The notes: generated from the sequence alone by a model not told the origin. Shown: positions 48,437 to 62,836, counted from the first letter of the stretch. The stretch is DNA of 64,000 nt from Amblyomma americanum (GCF_052857255.1 NW_027526661.1:62001-126000); one strand, 5' to 3'. Program-made: numbers and translations.

Positions 48437-50149
48437 TTGCTAGTTTCGATCTAAAACGATGTATCCCGTTGTTTTGAGCCGGAGTACAAGTTTTCGCGCA
48501 GTTCTGAGAGAAAATGTTTACACCTTTCTGTCGTCTACTCTTCGACGACTTTTAAAATCGATGCTCGTGAATTTTGCTAGTTTCGATCTAAAACGATGTA
48601 TCCCGTTGTTTTGAGCCGGAATACAAGTTTTCGCGCAGTTCTGAGAGAAAATGTTTACACCTTTCTGTCGTCTACTCTTCGACGACTTGTAAAATCGATG
48701 CTCGTAAATTATGCTAGTTTCGATCTAAAACGTTGTATCCCGTTGTTTTGAGCCGGAATACAAGTTTTCGCGCACTTCTTAGAGAAAATGTTTACACCTT
48801 TCTCTCGTCTACACTTCGAAGACATGTAAAATCGATGCTCGTGAATTATGCTAGTTTCGATCTAAAACGTTGTATCCCGTTGTTTTGAGCCGGAATACAA
48901 GTTTTCGCGCAGTTCTGAGAGAAAAAGTTTACACCTTTCTCTCGTGTACTCTTCGACGACTTGTAAAATCGATGCTCGTGAATTTTGCTAGTTTCGATCT
49001 AAAACGATGTATACCGTTGTATTGAGCTGGAATACAAGTATTCGCGCAGTTCTGAGAAAATGTTTACACCTTTCTCTCGTCTACACTTCGACGACTTGTA
49101 AAATCGATGCTCGTGAATTGTGCTAGTTTCGATCTAAAACGATGTATCTCGTTGTTTTGAGCCGGAATACAAGTTTTCGCGCAGTTCTGAGGGAAAATGT
49201 TTACACCTTTCTGTCGTCTACTCTTCGACGACTTGTAAAATCGATGCTCGTGAATTTTGCTAGTTTCGATCTAAAACGATGTATCCCGTTGTTCTGAGCC
49301 GGAGTAGAAGTTTAAGCGCAGTTCTGAGAGAAAAAGTTTACACCTTTCTCTCGTCTACTCTTCGACGACTTGTAAAATCGATGCTCGTGAATTTTGCTAG
49401 TTTCGATCTAAAACGATGTATCCCGTTGTTCTGAGCCGGAGTAGAAGTTTACGCGCAGTTCTGAGAGAAAACGTTTACACCTTTCTCTCGTCTACTCTTC
49501 GACGACTTGTAAAATCGATGCTCGTGAATTTTGCTAGTTTCGATCTAAAACGATGTATCCCGTTGTATTCAGCTGGAATACAAGTATTCGCGCAGTTCTG
49601 AGAGAAAATGTTTACACCTTTCTCTCGTCTACACTTCGACGACTTGTAAAATCGATGCTCGTGAATTATGCTAGTTTCCATCTAAAACGATATATCTCGT
49701 TGTTTTGACCCGGAATACAAGTTTTCGCGCAGTTCTGAGAGAAAATGTTTACACCTTTCTGTCGTCTACTCTTCGACGACTTGTAAAATCGATGCTCGTG
49801 AATTTTGCTAGTTTCGATCTAAAACGATGTATCCCGTTGTTCTGAGCCGGAGTAGAAGTTTACGCGCAGTTCTGAGAGAAAAAGTTTACACCTTTCTGTC
49901 GTCTACTCTTCGACGACTTGTAAAATCGATGCTCGTGAATTTTGCTAGTTTCGATCTAAAACGATGTATCCCGTTGTTTTGAGCAGGAGTACAAGTTTAC
50001 GCGCAGTTCTGGGAGAAAACGTTTACACCTTTGTCTCGTCTACTCTTCGACGACTAGTAAAATCGATGCTCGTGAATTTTGCAATTTTTGATCTAAAACG
50101 ATGTCTCCCGTTTTTTTGAGCCGGAATACAAGTTTTCGCGCAGTTCTGA
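48437..50149. repeat. Mosaic family-B satellite
   Basis: It includes 48536-49035 (copy of 45956-46455) and 49460-50149 (related to about 26740-27300, with one extra monomer). One monomer near 49055 and one near 50150 lack part of the GAGAGAAAA stretch (TTCTGAGAAAATG). No other feature seen. Confidence 0.75.
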
Positions 50150-52440
50150 GAAAATGTTTACACCTTTCTGTCGTCTACTCTTCGACGACTTGTAAAATCG
50201 ATGCTCGTGAATTTTGCTAGTTTCGATCTAAAACGATGTATCCCGTTGTTCTGAGCCGGAGTAGAAGTTTACGCGCAGTTCTGGGAGAAAAAGTTTACAC
50301 CTCTCTGTCGGCTACTCTTCGACGACTTGTAAAATCGATGCTCGTGAATTATGCTAGTTTCGATCTAAAACGTTGTATCCCGTTGTTTTGAGGCGGAATA
50401 CAAGTTTTCGCGCAGAAAAGGTTTACACCTTTCTCTCTCGTCTACTCTTCGATGACTAGGAAAATCGATGTTTGTGAATCTCGCTAGTTTCGATCTAAAA
50501 CGATGTATCTCGTTGTTTCGAGCCAGAATACAAGTTTTCGCGCAGTTCTGAGAGAAAAAGTTTACCCCTTTCTCTCGTCTACTCTCCGACGACTTGTAAA
50601 ATCGATGCTCGTGAATTTTGCTAGTTTCGATCTAAAACGATGTATCCCGTTGTATTGAGCTGGAATACAAGTTTTCGCGCAGTTCTGAGAGAAACGTTTA
50701 CACCTTTTTGTCGTCTACTCTTCGACGACTTGTAAAATCGATGCTCGTGAATTTTGCTAGTTTCGATCTAAAACGATGTATCCCGTTGTTTTGAGCCGGA
50801 ATACAAGCTTTCGCGCAGTTCTGAGAGAAAATGTTTACACCTTTTTGTCGTCTACTCTTCGACGACTTGTAAAATCGATGCTTGTATATATGCTAGTTTC
50901 GATCTAAAACGTTGTATCCCGTTGTTTTGAGCCGGAATACAAGTTTTCGCGCAGTTCTTAGAGAAAATGTTTACACCTTTCTCTCGTCTACACTTCGAAG
51001 ACTTGTAAAATCGATGCTCGTGAATTATGCTAGTTTCGATCTAAAACGTTGTATCCCGTTGTTTTGAGCCGGAATACAAGTTTTCGCGCAGTTCTGAGAG
51101 AAAAAGTTTACACCTTTCTCTCGTCTACTCTTCGACGACTTGTAAAATCGATGCTCGTGAATTTTGCTAGTTTCGATCTAAAACGATGTATCCCGTTGTT
51201 TTGAGCCGGAGTACAAGTTTACGCGCAGTTCTGGGAGAAAACGTTTACACCTTTGTCTCGTCTACTCTTCGACGACTTGTAAATTCGATGCTCGTGAATT
51301 TTGCTATTTTCGATCTAAAACGATGTGTCCCGTTGTTTTGAGCCGGAATACAAGTTTTCGCGCAGTTCTGAGAGAAGAAGTTTACACCTTTCTCTCGTCT
51401 ACACTTCGACGACTTGTAAAATCGATGTTCTTGAATTATGCTAGTTACGAATTAAAACGTTGTATCCCGTTGTTTTGAGCCGGAATACAAGTTTACGCGC
51501 AGTTCTGGGAGAAAAGGTTTACACCTTTCTCTCGTCTACTCTTCGACGACTAGTAAAATCAATGTTCGTGAATCTCGCTAGTTCCGATCTAAAACGATGT
51601 ATCCCGTTGTTTTGAGCCAGAATACAAGTTTTCGCGCAGTTCTGAGAGAAAAAGTTTACACCTTTCTCTCGGCTACTCTTCGACGAATTGTAAATTCGAT
51701 GCTCGTGAATCTTGCTAGTTTCGATCTAAAACGATGTATCTCGTTGTTTCGAGCCGGAATACATGTTTTCGCGCAGTTCTGAGAGAAAAAGTTTACACCT
51801 TTCTCTCGTCTACTCTTCGACGACTTGTAAAATCGATGCTCGTGAATTTTGCTAGTTTCGATCTCAAAGGATGTGTCCCGTTCTCTTGAGCCGGAATACA
51901 AATTTTCGCGCAGTTCTGAGAGAAAAAGTTTACATCTTTGCCTCGTCTACTCTTCGACGACTTGAAAAATCGATGCTCGTGAATTTTGCTAGTTTCGATA
52001 TAAAACGATGTATCGTTGTTTTTTTAGCCGGAATACAAGCTTTCGCGTAGTTCTGAGAGAAAAAGTTTACACCTTTCTCTCGTCCGACTTGTAAAATAGA
52101 TGCTTGTGCATTTTGCTAGTTTCGATCTAAAACGATGTATCCCGTTGTTTTGAGCCGGAGTACATGTTTACGCGCAGTTCTGGGAGAAAACGTTTACACC
52201 TTTGTCTCGTCTACTCTTCGACGACTAGTAAATTCGATGCTCGTGAATTTTGCTATTTTTGATCTAAAACGATGTGTCCCGTTGTTTTGAGCCGGAATAC
52301 AAGTTTTCGCGCAGTTCTGAGAGAAAATGATTACACCTTTCTGTCGTCTACTCTTCGACGACTTGTAAAATCGATGCTCGTGAATTTTGCTAGTTTCAAT
52401 CTAAAACGATGTATCCCGTTGTTCTGAGCCGGAGTAGAAG
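50150..52440. repeat. 2.3-kb segment duplicated at 54779-57069 (offset 4,629 bp)
   Basis: Shared rare markers: TTTGAGGCGG with CGCAGAAAAGG (deletion at about 50415), TTGTATATATGC, GTTACGAATTAAAACG, and the 127-bp monomer. About six substitutions were seen, such as GATGACTAGG, GTAAATTCG, CAAAGGATG, ACATCTTTG and TACATGTTT in this copy. Confidence 0.85.
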
Positions 52441-54778
52441 TTTTCGCGCAGTTCTGAGAGAAAATGTTTACACCTTTCTGTCGTCTACTCTTCGACGACT
52501 TGTAAAATCGATGCTCGTGAATTTTGCTAGTTTCGATCTAAAACGATGTATCCCGTTGTTTTGAGCCGGAGTACAAGTTTACGCGCAGTTCTGCGAGAAA
52601 ACGTTTACACCTTTGTCTCGTCTACCCTTCGACGACTAGTAAAATCGATGCTCGTGAATTTTGCTATTTTTGATCTAAAACGATGTGTCCCGTTGTTTTG
52701 AGCCGGAATACAAGTTTTCGCGCCGTTCTGAGAGAAAATGTTTACACCTTTCTGTCGTCTACTCTTCGACGACTTGTAAAATCGATGCTCGTGAATTTTG
52801 CTAGCTTCGATCTAAAACGATGTATCCCGTTGTTCTGAGCCGGAGTAGAAGTTTACGCGCAGTTCTGGGAGAAAAAGTTTACACCTTTCTGTCGGCTACT
52901 CTTCGACGACTTGTAAAATCGATGCTCGTGAAATATGCTTGTTTCGATCTAAAACGTTGTATCCCGTTGTTTTGAGCCGGAATACAAGTTTTCGCGCAGT
53001 TCTGAGGTTTACACCTTTCTCTCGTCTACTCTTCGACGACTAGGAAAATCGATGTTTGTGAATCTCGCTAGCTTCGATCTAAAACGATGTATCTCGTTGT
53101 TTCGAGCCGGAATACAAGTTTTCGCGCAGTTCTGAGAGAAAAAGTTTACCCCTTTCTCTCGTCTACTCTCCGACGACTTGTAAAATCGATGCTCGTGAAT
53201 TTTGCTAGTTTCGATTTTAAACCATGTATCCCGTTGTATTGAGCTGGAATACAAGTTTTCGCGCAGTTCTGAGAGAAAAGTTTACACCTTTTTGTCGTCT
53301 ACTCTTCGACGACTTGTAAAATCGATGCTCGTGAATTTTGCTCTTTTCGATCTAAAACGATGTATCCCGTTGTTTTGAGCCGGAATACAAGTTTTCGCGC
53401 AGTTCTGAGAGAAAATGTTTACACCTTTTTGTCGTCTACTCTTCGACGACTTGTAAAATCGATGCTTGTAAATTATGCTAGTTTCGATCTAAAACGTTGT
53501 ATCCCGTTGTTTTGAGCCGGAATACAAGTTTTCGCGCAGTTCTTAGAGAAAATGTTTACACCTTTCTCTCGTCTACACTTCGAAGACTTGTAAAATCGAT
53601 GCTCGTGAATTATGCTAGTTTCGATCTAAAACGTTGTATCCCGTTGTTTTGAGCCGGAATACAAGTTTTCGCGCAGTTTTGAGAGAAAAAGTTTACCCCT
53701 TTCTCTCGTCTACTCTCCGACGACTTGTAAAATCGATGCTCGTGAATTTTGCTAGTTTCCATTTTAAACGATGTATCCCGTTGTATTGAGCTGGAATACA
53801 AGTTTTCGCGCAGTTCTGAGAGAAAAGTTTACACCTTTTTGTCGTCTACTCTTCGACGACTTGTAAAATCGATGCTCGTGAATTTTGCTCTTTTCGATCT
53901 AAAACGATGTATCCCGTTGTTTTGAGCCGGAATACAAGTTTTCGCGCAGTTCTGAGAGAAAATGTTTACACCTTTTTGTCGTCTACTCTTCGACGACTTG
54001 TAAAATCGATGCTTGTATATTATGCTACTTTCGATCTAAAACGTTGTATCCCGTTGTTTTGAGCCGGAATACAAGTTTTCGCGCAGTTCTTAGAGAAAAT
54101 GTTTACACCTTTCTCTCGTCTACACTTCGACGACTTGTAAAATCGATGCTCGTGAGTTTTGCTAGTTTCGATCTTAAACGATGTATCCCGTTGTTTTGAA
54201 CCGGAATACAAGTTTTCGCACAGTTCTGAGAGGAAAAATTTACACCTTTCTCTCATCTACTCTTCGACAATTTGTAAAATCGATGCTCGTGAATCTTGCT
54301 AGTTTCGATCTAAGACGATGTATCCCCTTGTTTTGAGCCGGAATACAAGTTTTCGCGCAGTTTTGAGAGAAAAAGTTTACACCATTCTCTCGTCTACTCT
54401 TCGACGACTTGTAAAATCGATGCTCGTGAATCTTGCTAGTTTCGATCTAAAACGATGTATCTCGTTGTTTCGAGCCGGAATAATGTTTTCGCGCAGTTCT
54501 GAGAGAAAAAGTTTACACCTTTTTCTCGTCTACTCTTCGACGACTTGTAAAATCGATGCTCGTGAATTTTGCTAGTTTCGATCTAAAACGATGTATCCCG
54601 TTGTTTTGAGCCGGAATACAAGTTTTCGCGCAGTTCTGAGAGAAAACGTTTACACCTTTCTCTCGGCTACTCTTCGACGAATTGTAAAATCGATGCTCGT
54701 GAATCTTGCTAGTTTCGATCTAAAACGATGTATCTCGTTGTTTCGAGCCGGAATACAAGTTTTCGCGCAGTTCTGAGA
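52441..54778. repeat. Mosaic family-B satellite
   Basis: It holds a local near-4-monomer repetition: 53140-53500 and 53690-54040 share TTTACCCC, CTCTCCGACG, a TTTTAAAC variant, TTTGCTCTTTTCG and ACACCTTTTTGTCG. The same series recurs at 57.9-58.3 and 61.7-62.1 kb. A strongly shortened monomer lies at about 53004 (TTCTGAGGTTTACACC). From about 54150 the order (GTGAGTTTTGCT, CATCTACTC, then TTCGAGCC) resembles 11.6-12.1 kb. Confidence 0.75.
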
Positions 54779-57069
54779 GAAAATGTTTACACCTTTCTGT
54801 CGTCTACTCTTCGACGACTTGTAAAATCGATGCTCGTGAATTTTGCTAGTTTCGATCTAAAACGATGTATCCCGTTGTTCTGAGCCGGAGTAGAAGTTTA
54901 CGCGCAGTTCTGGGAGAAAAAGTTTACACCTCTCTGTCGGCTACTCTTCGACGACTTGTAAAATCGATGCTCGTGAATTATGCTAGTTTCGATCTAAAAC
55001 GTTGTATCCCGTTGTTTTGAGGCGGAATACAAGTTTTCGCGCAGAAAAGGTTTACACCTTTCTCTCTCGTCTACTCTTCGACGACTAGGAAAATCGATGT
55101 TTGTGAATCTCGCTAGTTTCGATCTAAAACGATGTATCTCGTTGTTTCGAGCCAGAATACAAGTTTTCGCGCAGTTCTGAGAGAAAAAGTTTACCCCTTT
55201 CTCTCGTCTACTCTCCGACGACTTGTAAAATCGATGCTCGTGAATTTTGCTAGTTTCGATCTAAAACGATGTATCCCGTTGTATTGAGCTGGAATACAAG
55301 TTTTCGCGCAGTTCTGAGAGAAACGTTTACACCTTTTTGTCGTCTACTCTTCGACGACTTGTAAAATCGATGCTCGTGAATTTTGCTAGTTTCGATCTAA
55401 AACGATGTATCCCGTTGTTTTGAGCCGGAATACAAGCTTTCGCGCAGTTCTGAGAGAAAATGTTTACACCTTTTTGTCGTCTACTCTTCGACGACTTGTA
55501 AAATCGATGCTTGTATATATGCTAGTTTCGATCTAAAACGTTGTATCCCGTTGTTTTGAGCCGGAATACAAGTTTTCGCGCAGTTCTTAGAGAAAATGTT
55601 TACACCTTTCTCTCGTCTACACTTCGAAGACTTGTAAAATCGATGCTCGTGAATTATGCTAGTTTCGATCTAAAACGTTGTATCCCGTTGTTTTGAGCCG
55701 GAATACAAGTTTTCGCGCAGTTCTGAGAGAAAAAGTTTACACCTTTCTCTCGTCTACTCTTCGACGACTTGTAAAATCGATGCTCGTGAATTTTGCTAGT
55801 TTCGATCTAAAACGATGTATCCCGTTGTTTTGAGCCGGAGTACAAGTTTACGCGCAGTTCTGGGAGAAAACGTTTACACCTTTGTCTCGTCTACTCTTCG
55901 ACGACTTGTAAATTCGATGCTCGTGAATTTTGCTATTTTCGATCTAAAACGATGTGTCCCGTTGTTTTGAGCCGGAATACAAGTTTTCGCGCAGTTCTGA
56001 GAGAAGAAGTTTACACCTTTCTCTCGTCTACACTTCGACGACTTGTAAAATCGATGTTCTTGAATTATGCTAGTTACGAATTAAAACGTTGTATCCCGTT
56101 GTTTTGAGCCGGAATACAAGTTTACGCGCAGTTCTGGGAGAAAAGGTTTACACCTTTCTCTCGTCTACTCTTCGACGACTAGTAAAATCAATGTTCGTGA
56201 ATCTCGCTAGTTCCGATCTAAAACGATGTATCCCGTTGTTTTGAGCCAGAATACAAGTTTTCGCGCAGTTCTGAGAGAAAAAGTTTACACCTTTCTCTCG
56301 GCTACTCTTCGACGAATTGTAAAATCGATGCTCGTGAATCTTGCTAGTTTCGATCTAAAACGATGTATCTCGTTGTTTCGAGCCGGAATACATGTTTTCG
56401 CGCAGTTCTGAGAGAAAAAGTTTACACCTTTCTCTCGTCTACTCTTCGACAACTTGTAAAATCGATGCTCGTGAATTTTGCTAGTTTCGATCTCAAACGA
56501 TGTGTCCCGTTCTCTTGAGCCGGAATACAAATTTTCGCGCAGTTCTGAGAGAAAAAGTTTACACCTTTGCCTCGTCTACTCTTCGACGACTTGAAAAATC
56601 GATGCTCGTGAATTTTGCTAGTTTCGATATAAAACGATGTATCGTTGTTTTTTTAGCCGGAATACAAGCTTTCGCGTAGTTCTGAGAGAAAAAGTTTACA
56701 CCTTTCTCTCGTCCGACTTGTAAAATAGATGCTTGTGCATTTTGCTAGTTTCGATCTAAAACGATGTATCCCGTTGTTTTGAGCCGGAGTACAAGTTTAC
56801 GCGCAGTTCTGGGAGAAAACGTTTACACCTTTGTCTCGTCTACTCTTCGACGACTAGTAAATTCGATGCTCGTGAATTTTGCTATTTTTGATCTAAAACG
56901 ATGTGTCCCGTTGTTTTGAGCCGGAATACAAGTTTTCGCGCAGTTCTGAGAGAAAATGATTACACCTTTCTGTCGTCTACTCTTCGACGACTTGTAAAAT
57001 CGATGCTCGTGAATTTTGCTAGTTTCAATCTAAAACGATGTATCCCGTTGTTCTGAGCCGGAGTAGAAG
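54779..57069. repeat. 2.3-kb segment, copy 2 of 50150-52440
   Basis: Partner copy at +4,629 bp. Most of it (from 55197) is also part of the 3,820-bp tandem duplication, so this segment now exists nearly three times in 12 kb. Confidence 0.85.
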
Positions 57070-59016
57070 TTTACACGCAGTTCTGAGAGAAAAAGTTTAC
57101 ACCTTTCTCTCGTCTACTCTTCGACGACTTTTAAAATTGATGCTCGTGAATTTTGCTAGTTTCGATCTAAAACGATGTATCCCGTTGTATTGAGCTGGAA
57201 TACAAGTTTTCGCGCAGTTCTGAGAGAAAATGTTTACACCTTTCTGTCGTCTACTCTTCGACGGCTTGTAAAATCGATGCTCGTGAATTTTGCTAGTTTC
57301 GATCTAAAACGATGTATCCCGTTGTTTTGAGCCGGAGTACAAGTTTACGCGCAGTTCTGCGAGAAAACGTTTACACCTTTGTCTCGTCTACTCTTCGACG
57401 ACTAGTAAAATCGATGCTCGTGAATTTTGCTATTTTTGATCTAAAACGATGTGTCCCGTTGTTTTGAGCCGAAATACAAGTTTTCGCTCAGTTCTGAGAG
57501 AAAATGTTTACACCTTTCTGTCGTCTACTCTTCGACGACTTGTAAAATCGATGCTCGTGAATTTTGCTCTTTTCGATCTAAAACGATGTATCCCGTTGTT
57601 TTGAGCCGGAATACAAGTTTTCGCGCAGTTCTGAGAGAAAATGTTTACACCTTTTTGTCGTCTACTCTTCGACGACTTGTAAAATCGATGCTTGTAAATT
57701 ATGCTAGTTTCGATCTAAAACGTTGTATCCCGTTGTTTTGAGCCGGAATACAAGTTTTCGCGCAGTTCTTAGAGAAAATGTTTACACCTTTCTCTCGTCT
57801 ACACTTCGAAGACTTGTAAAATCTATGCTCGTGAATTATGCTAGTTTCGATCTAAAACGTTGTATCCCGTTGTTTTGAGCCGGATTACAAGTTTTCGCGC
57901 AGTTTTGAGAGAAAAAGTTTACCCCTTTCTCTCGTCTACTCTCCGACGACTTGTAAAATCGATGCTCGTGAATTTTGCTAGTTTCGATTTTAAACGATGT
58001 ATCCCGTTGTATTGAGCTGGAATACAAGTTTTCGCGCAGTTCTGAGAGAAAAGTTTACACCTTTTTGTCGTCTATTCTTCGACGACTTCTAAAATCGATG
58101 CTCGTGAATTTTGCTCTTTTCGATCTAAAACGATGTATCCCGTTGTTTTGAGCCGGAATACAAGTTTTCGCGCAGTTCTGAGAGAAAATGTTTACACCTT
58201 TTTGTCGTCTACTCTTCGACGACTTGTAAAATCGATGCTTGTATATTATGCTACTTTCGATCTAAAACGTTGTATCCCGTTGTTTTGAGCCGGAATACAA
58301 GTTTTTGCGCAGTTCTTAGAGAAAATGTTTACACCTTTCTCTCGTCTACACTTCGAAGACTTGTAAAATCGATGCTCGTGAATTATGCTAGTTTCGATCT
58401 AAAACGTTGTATCCCGTTGTTTTGAGCCGGAATACAAGATTTCGCGCAGTTTTGAGAGAAAAAGTTTACACCTTTCTCTCGTCTACTCTTCGACGACTTG
58501 TAAAATCGATGCTCGTGAATTTTGCTAGTTTCGATCTAAAACGATGTATCCCGTTGTATTGAGCTGGAATACAAGTTTTCGCGCAGTTCTGAGAGAAAAT
58601 GTTTACACCTTTCTCTCGTCTACACTTCGACGACTTGTAAAATCGATGCTCGTGAATTATGGTAGTTTTGATCTAAAACGATGTATCTGGTTGTTTTGAG
58701 CCGGAATCCAAGTTTTCGCGCAGTTCTGAGAGAAAATGTATACACCTTTCTGTCGTCTACTCTTCGACCACTTGTAAAATCGATGCTCGTGAATTTTCCT
58801 AGTTTCGATCTAAAACTATGTATCCCGTTGTTTTGAGCCGGAGTACAAGTTTACGCGCAGTTCTGGGAGAAAACGTTTACACCTTTGTCTCGTCTACTCT
58901 TCGACGACTTGTAAATTCGATGCTCGTGAATTTTGCTATTTTCGATCTAAAACGATGTGTCCCGTTGTTTTGAGCCGGAATACAAGTTTTCGCGCAGTTC
59001 TGAGAAAAGTTTACAC
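55197..59016. repeat. 3,820-bp tandem duplication, copy 1
   Basis: It aligns to 59017-62836 at exactly 3,820 bp. The period is 28 monomers minus 16 bp, accounted for by the 127-bp monomer and smaller deletions such as TTCTGAGAAAAG near 59000. I found a single difference, near 56674/60494 (GCGTAG against GTGTAG). The two copies are directly adjacent. Confidence 0.92.
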
Positions 59017-62000
59017 CTTTCTCTCGTCTACTCTCCGACGACTTGTAAAATCGATGCTCGTGAATTTTGCTAGTTTCGATCTAAAACGATGTATCCCGTT
59101 GTATTGAGCTGGAATACAAGTTTTCGCGCAGTTCTGAGAGAAACGTTTACACCTTTTTGTCGTCTACTCTTCGACGACTTGTAAAATCGATGCTCGTGAA
59201 TTTTGCTAGTTTCGATCTAAAACGATGTATCCCGTTGTTTTGAGCCGGAATACAAGCTTTCGCGCAGTTCTGAGAGAAAATGTTTACACCTTTTTGTCGT
59301 CTACTCTTCGACGACTTGTAAAATCGATGCTTGTATATATGCTAGTTTCGATCTAAAACGTTGTATCCCGTTGTTTTGAGCCGGAATACAAGTTTTCGCG
59401 CAGTTCTTAGAGAAAATGTTTACACCTTTCTCTCGTCTACACTTCGAAGACTTGTAAAATCGATGCTCGTGAATTATGCTAGTTTCGATCTAAAACGTTG
59501 TATCCCGTTGTTTTGAGCCGGAATACAAGTTTTCGCGCAGTTCTGAGAGAAAAAGTTTACACCTTTCTCTCGTCTACTCTTCGACGACTTGTAAAATCGA
59601 TGCTCGTGAATTTTGCTAGTTTCGATCTAAAACGATGTATCCCGTTGTTTTGAGCCGGAGTACAAGTTTACGCGCAGTTCTGGGAGAAAACGTTTACACC
59701 TTTGTCTCGTCTACTCTTCGACGACTTGTAAATTCGATGCTCGTGAATTTTGCTATTTTCGATCTAAAACGATGTGTCCCGTTGTTTTGAGCCGGAATAC
59801 AAGTTTTCGCGCAGTTCTGAGAGAAGAAGTTTACACCTTTCTCTCGTCTACACTTCGACGACTTGTAAAATCGATGTTCTTGAATTATGCTAGTTACGAA
59901 TTAAAACGTTGTATCCCGTTGTTTTGAGCCGGAATACAAGTTTACGCGCAGTTCTGGGAGAAAAGGTTTACACCTTTCTCTCGTCTACTCTTCGACGACT
60001 AGTAAAATCAATGTTCGTGAATCTCGCTAGTTCCGATCTAAAACGATGTATCCCGTTGTTTTGAGCCAGAATACAAGTTTTCGCGCAGTTCTGAGAGAAA
60101 AAGTTTACACCTTTCTCTCGGCTACTCTTCGACGAATTGTAAAATCGATGCTCGTGAATCTTGCTAGTTTCGATCTAAAACGATGTATCTCGTTGTTTCG
60201 AGCCGGAATACATGTTTTCGCGCAGTTCTGAGAGAAAAAGTTTACACCTTTCTCTCGTCTACTCTTCGACAACTTGTAAAATCGATGCTCGTGAATTTTG
60301 CTAGTTTCGATCTCAAACGATGTGTCCCGTTCTCTTGAGCCGGAATACAAATTTTCGCGCAGTTCTGAGAGAAAAAGTTTACACCTTTGCCTCGTCTACT
60401 CTTCGACGACTTGAAAAATCGATGCTCGTGAATTTTGCTAGTTTCGATATAAAACGATGTATCGTTGTTTTTTTAGCCGGAATACAAGCTTTCGTGTAGT
60501 TCTGAGAGAAAAAGTTTACACCTTTCTCTCGTCCGACTTGTAAAATAGATGCTTGTGCATTTTGCTAGTTTCGATCTAAAACGATGTATCCCGTTGTTTT
60601 GAGCCGGAGTACAAGTTTACGCGCAGTTCTGGGAGAAAACGTTTACACCTTTGTCTCGTCTACTCTTCGACGACTAGTAAATTCGATGCTCGTGAATTTT
60701 GCTATTTTTGATCTAAAACGATGTGTCCCGTTGTTTTGAGCCGGAATACAAGTTTTCGCGCAGTTCTGAGAGAAAATGATTACACCTTTCTGTCGTCTAC
60801 TCTTCGACGACTTGTAAAATCGATGCTCGTGAATTTTGCTAGTTTCAATCTAAAACGATGTATCCCGTTGTTCTGAGCCGGAGTAGAAGTTTACACGCAG
60901 TTCTGAGAGAAAAAGTTTACACCTTTCTCTCGTCTACTCTTCGACGACTTTTAAAATTGATGCTCGTGAATTTTGCTAGTTTCGATCTAAAACGATGTAT
61001 CCCGTTGTATTGAGCTGGAATACAAGTTTTCGCGCAGTTCTGAGAGAAAATGTTTACACCTTTCTGTCGTCTACTCTTCGACGGCTTGTAAAATCGATGC
61101 TCGTGAATTTTGCTAGTTTCGATCTAAAACGATGTATCCCGTTGTTTTGAGCCGGAGTACAAGTTTACGCGCAGTTCTGCGAGAAAACGTTTACACCTTT
61201 GTCTCGTCTACTCTTCGACGACTAGTAAAATCGATGCTCGTGAATTTTGCTATTTTTGATCTAAAACGATGTGTCCCGTTGTTTTGAGCCGAAATACAAG
61301 TTTTCGCTCAGTTCTGAGAGAAAATGTTTACACCTTTCTGTCGTCTACTCTTCGACGACTTGTAAAATCGATGCTCGTGAATTTTGCTCTTTTCGATCTA
61401 AAACGATGTATCCCGTTGTTTTGAGCCGGAATACAAGTTTTCGCGCAGTTCTGAGAGAAAATGTTTACACCTTTTTGTCGTCTACTCTTCGACGACTTGT
61501 AAAATCGATGCTTGTAAATTATGCTAGTTTCGATCTAAAACGTTGTATCCCGTTGTTTTGAGCCGGAATACAAGTTTTCGCGCAGTTCTTAGAGAAAATG
61601 TTTACACCTTTCTCTCGTCTACACTTCGAAGACTTGTAAAATCTATGCTCGTGAATTATGCTAGTTTCGATCTAAAACGTTGTATCCCGTTGTTTTGAGC
61701 CGGATTACAAGTTTTCGCGCAGTTTTGAGAGAAAAAGTTTACCCCTTTCTCTCGTCTACTCTCCGACGACTTGTAAAATCGATGCTCGTGAATTTTGCTA
61801 GTTTCGATTTTAAACGATGTATCCCGTTGTATTGAGCTGGAATACAAGTTTTCGCGCAGTTCTGAGAGAAAAGTTTACACCTTTTTGTCGTCTATTCTTC
61901 GACGACTTCTAAAATCGATGCTCGTGAATTTTGCTCTTTTCGATCTAAAACGATGTATCCCGTTGTTTTGAGCCGGAATACAAGTTTTCGCGCAGTTCTG

Positions 62001-62836
62001 AGAGAAAATGTTTACACCTTTTTGTCGTCTACTCTTCGACGACTTGTAAAATCGATGCTTGTATATTATGCTACTTTCGATCTAAAACGTTGTATCCCGT
62101 TGTTTTGAGCCGGAATACAAGTTTTTGCGCAGTTCTTAGAGAAAATGTTTACACCTTTCTCTCGTCTACACTTCGAAGACTTGTAAAATCGATGCTCGTG
62201 AATTATGCTAGTTTCGATCTAAAACGTTGTATCCCGTTGTTTTGAGCCGGAATACAAGATTTCGCGCAGTTTTGAGAGAAAAAGTTTACACCTTTCTCTC
62301 GTCTACTCTTCGACGACTTGTAAAATCGATGCTCGTGAATTTTGCTAGTTTCGATCTAAAACGATGTATCCCGTTGTATTGAGCTGGAATACAAGTTTTC
62401 GCGCAGTTCTGAGAGAAAATGTTTACACCTTTCTCTCGTCTACACTTCGACGACTTGTAAAATCGATGCTCGTGAATTATGGTAGTTTTGATCTAAAACG
62501 ATGTATCTGGTTGTTTTGAGCCGGAATCCAAGTTTTCGCGCAGTTCTGAGAGAAAATGTATACACCTTTCTGTCGTCTACTCTTCGACCACTTGTAAAAT
62601 CGATGCTCGTGAATTTTCCTAGTTTCGATCTAAAACTATGTATCCCGTTGTTTTGAGCCGGAGTACAAGTTTACGCGCAGTTCTGGGAGAAAACGTTTAC
62701 ACCTTTGTCTCGTCTACTCTTCGACGACTTGTAAATTCGATGCTCGTGAATTTTGCTATTTTCGATCTAAAACGATGTGTCCCGTTGTTTTGAGCCGGAA
62801 TACAAGTTTTCGCGCAGTTCTGAGAAAAGTTTACAC
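59017..62836. repeat. 3,820-bp tandem duplication, copy 2
   Basis: A complete second unit. After it, at about 62850, CTCTCCGACG of the unit start is replaced by CACTTCGACG and the sequence follows the 46.9-47.5 kb series instead. Confidence 0.92.
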
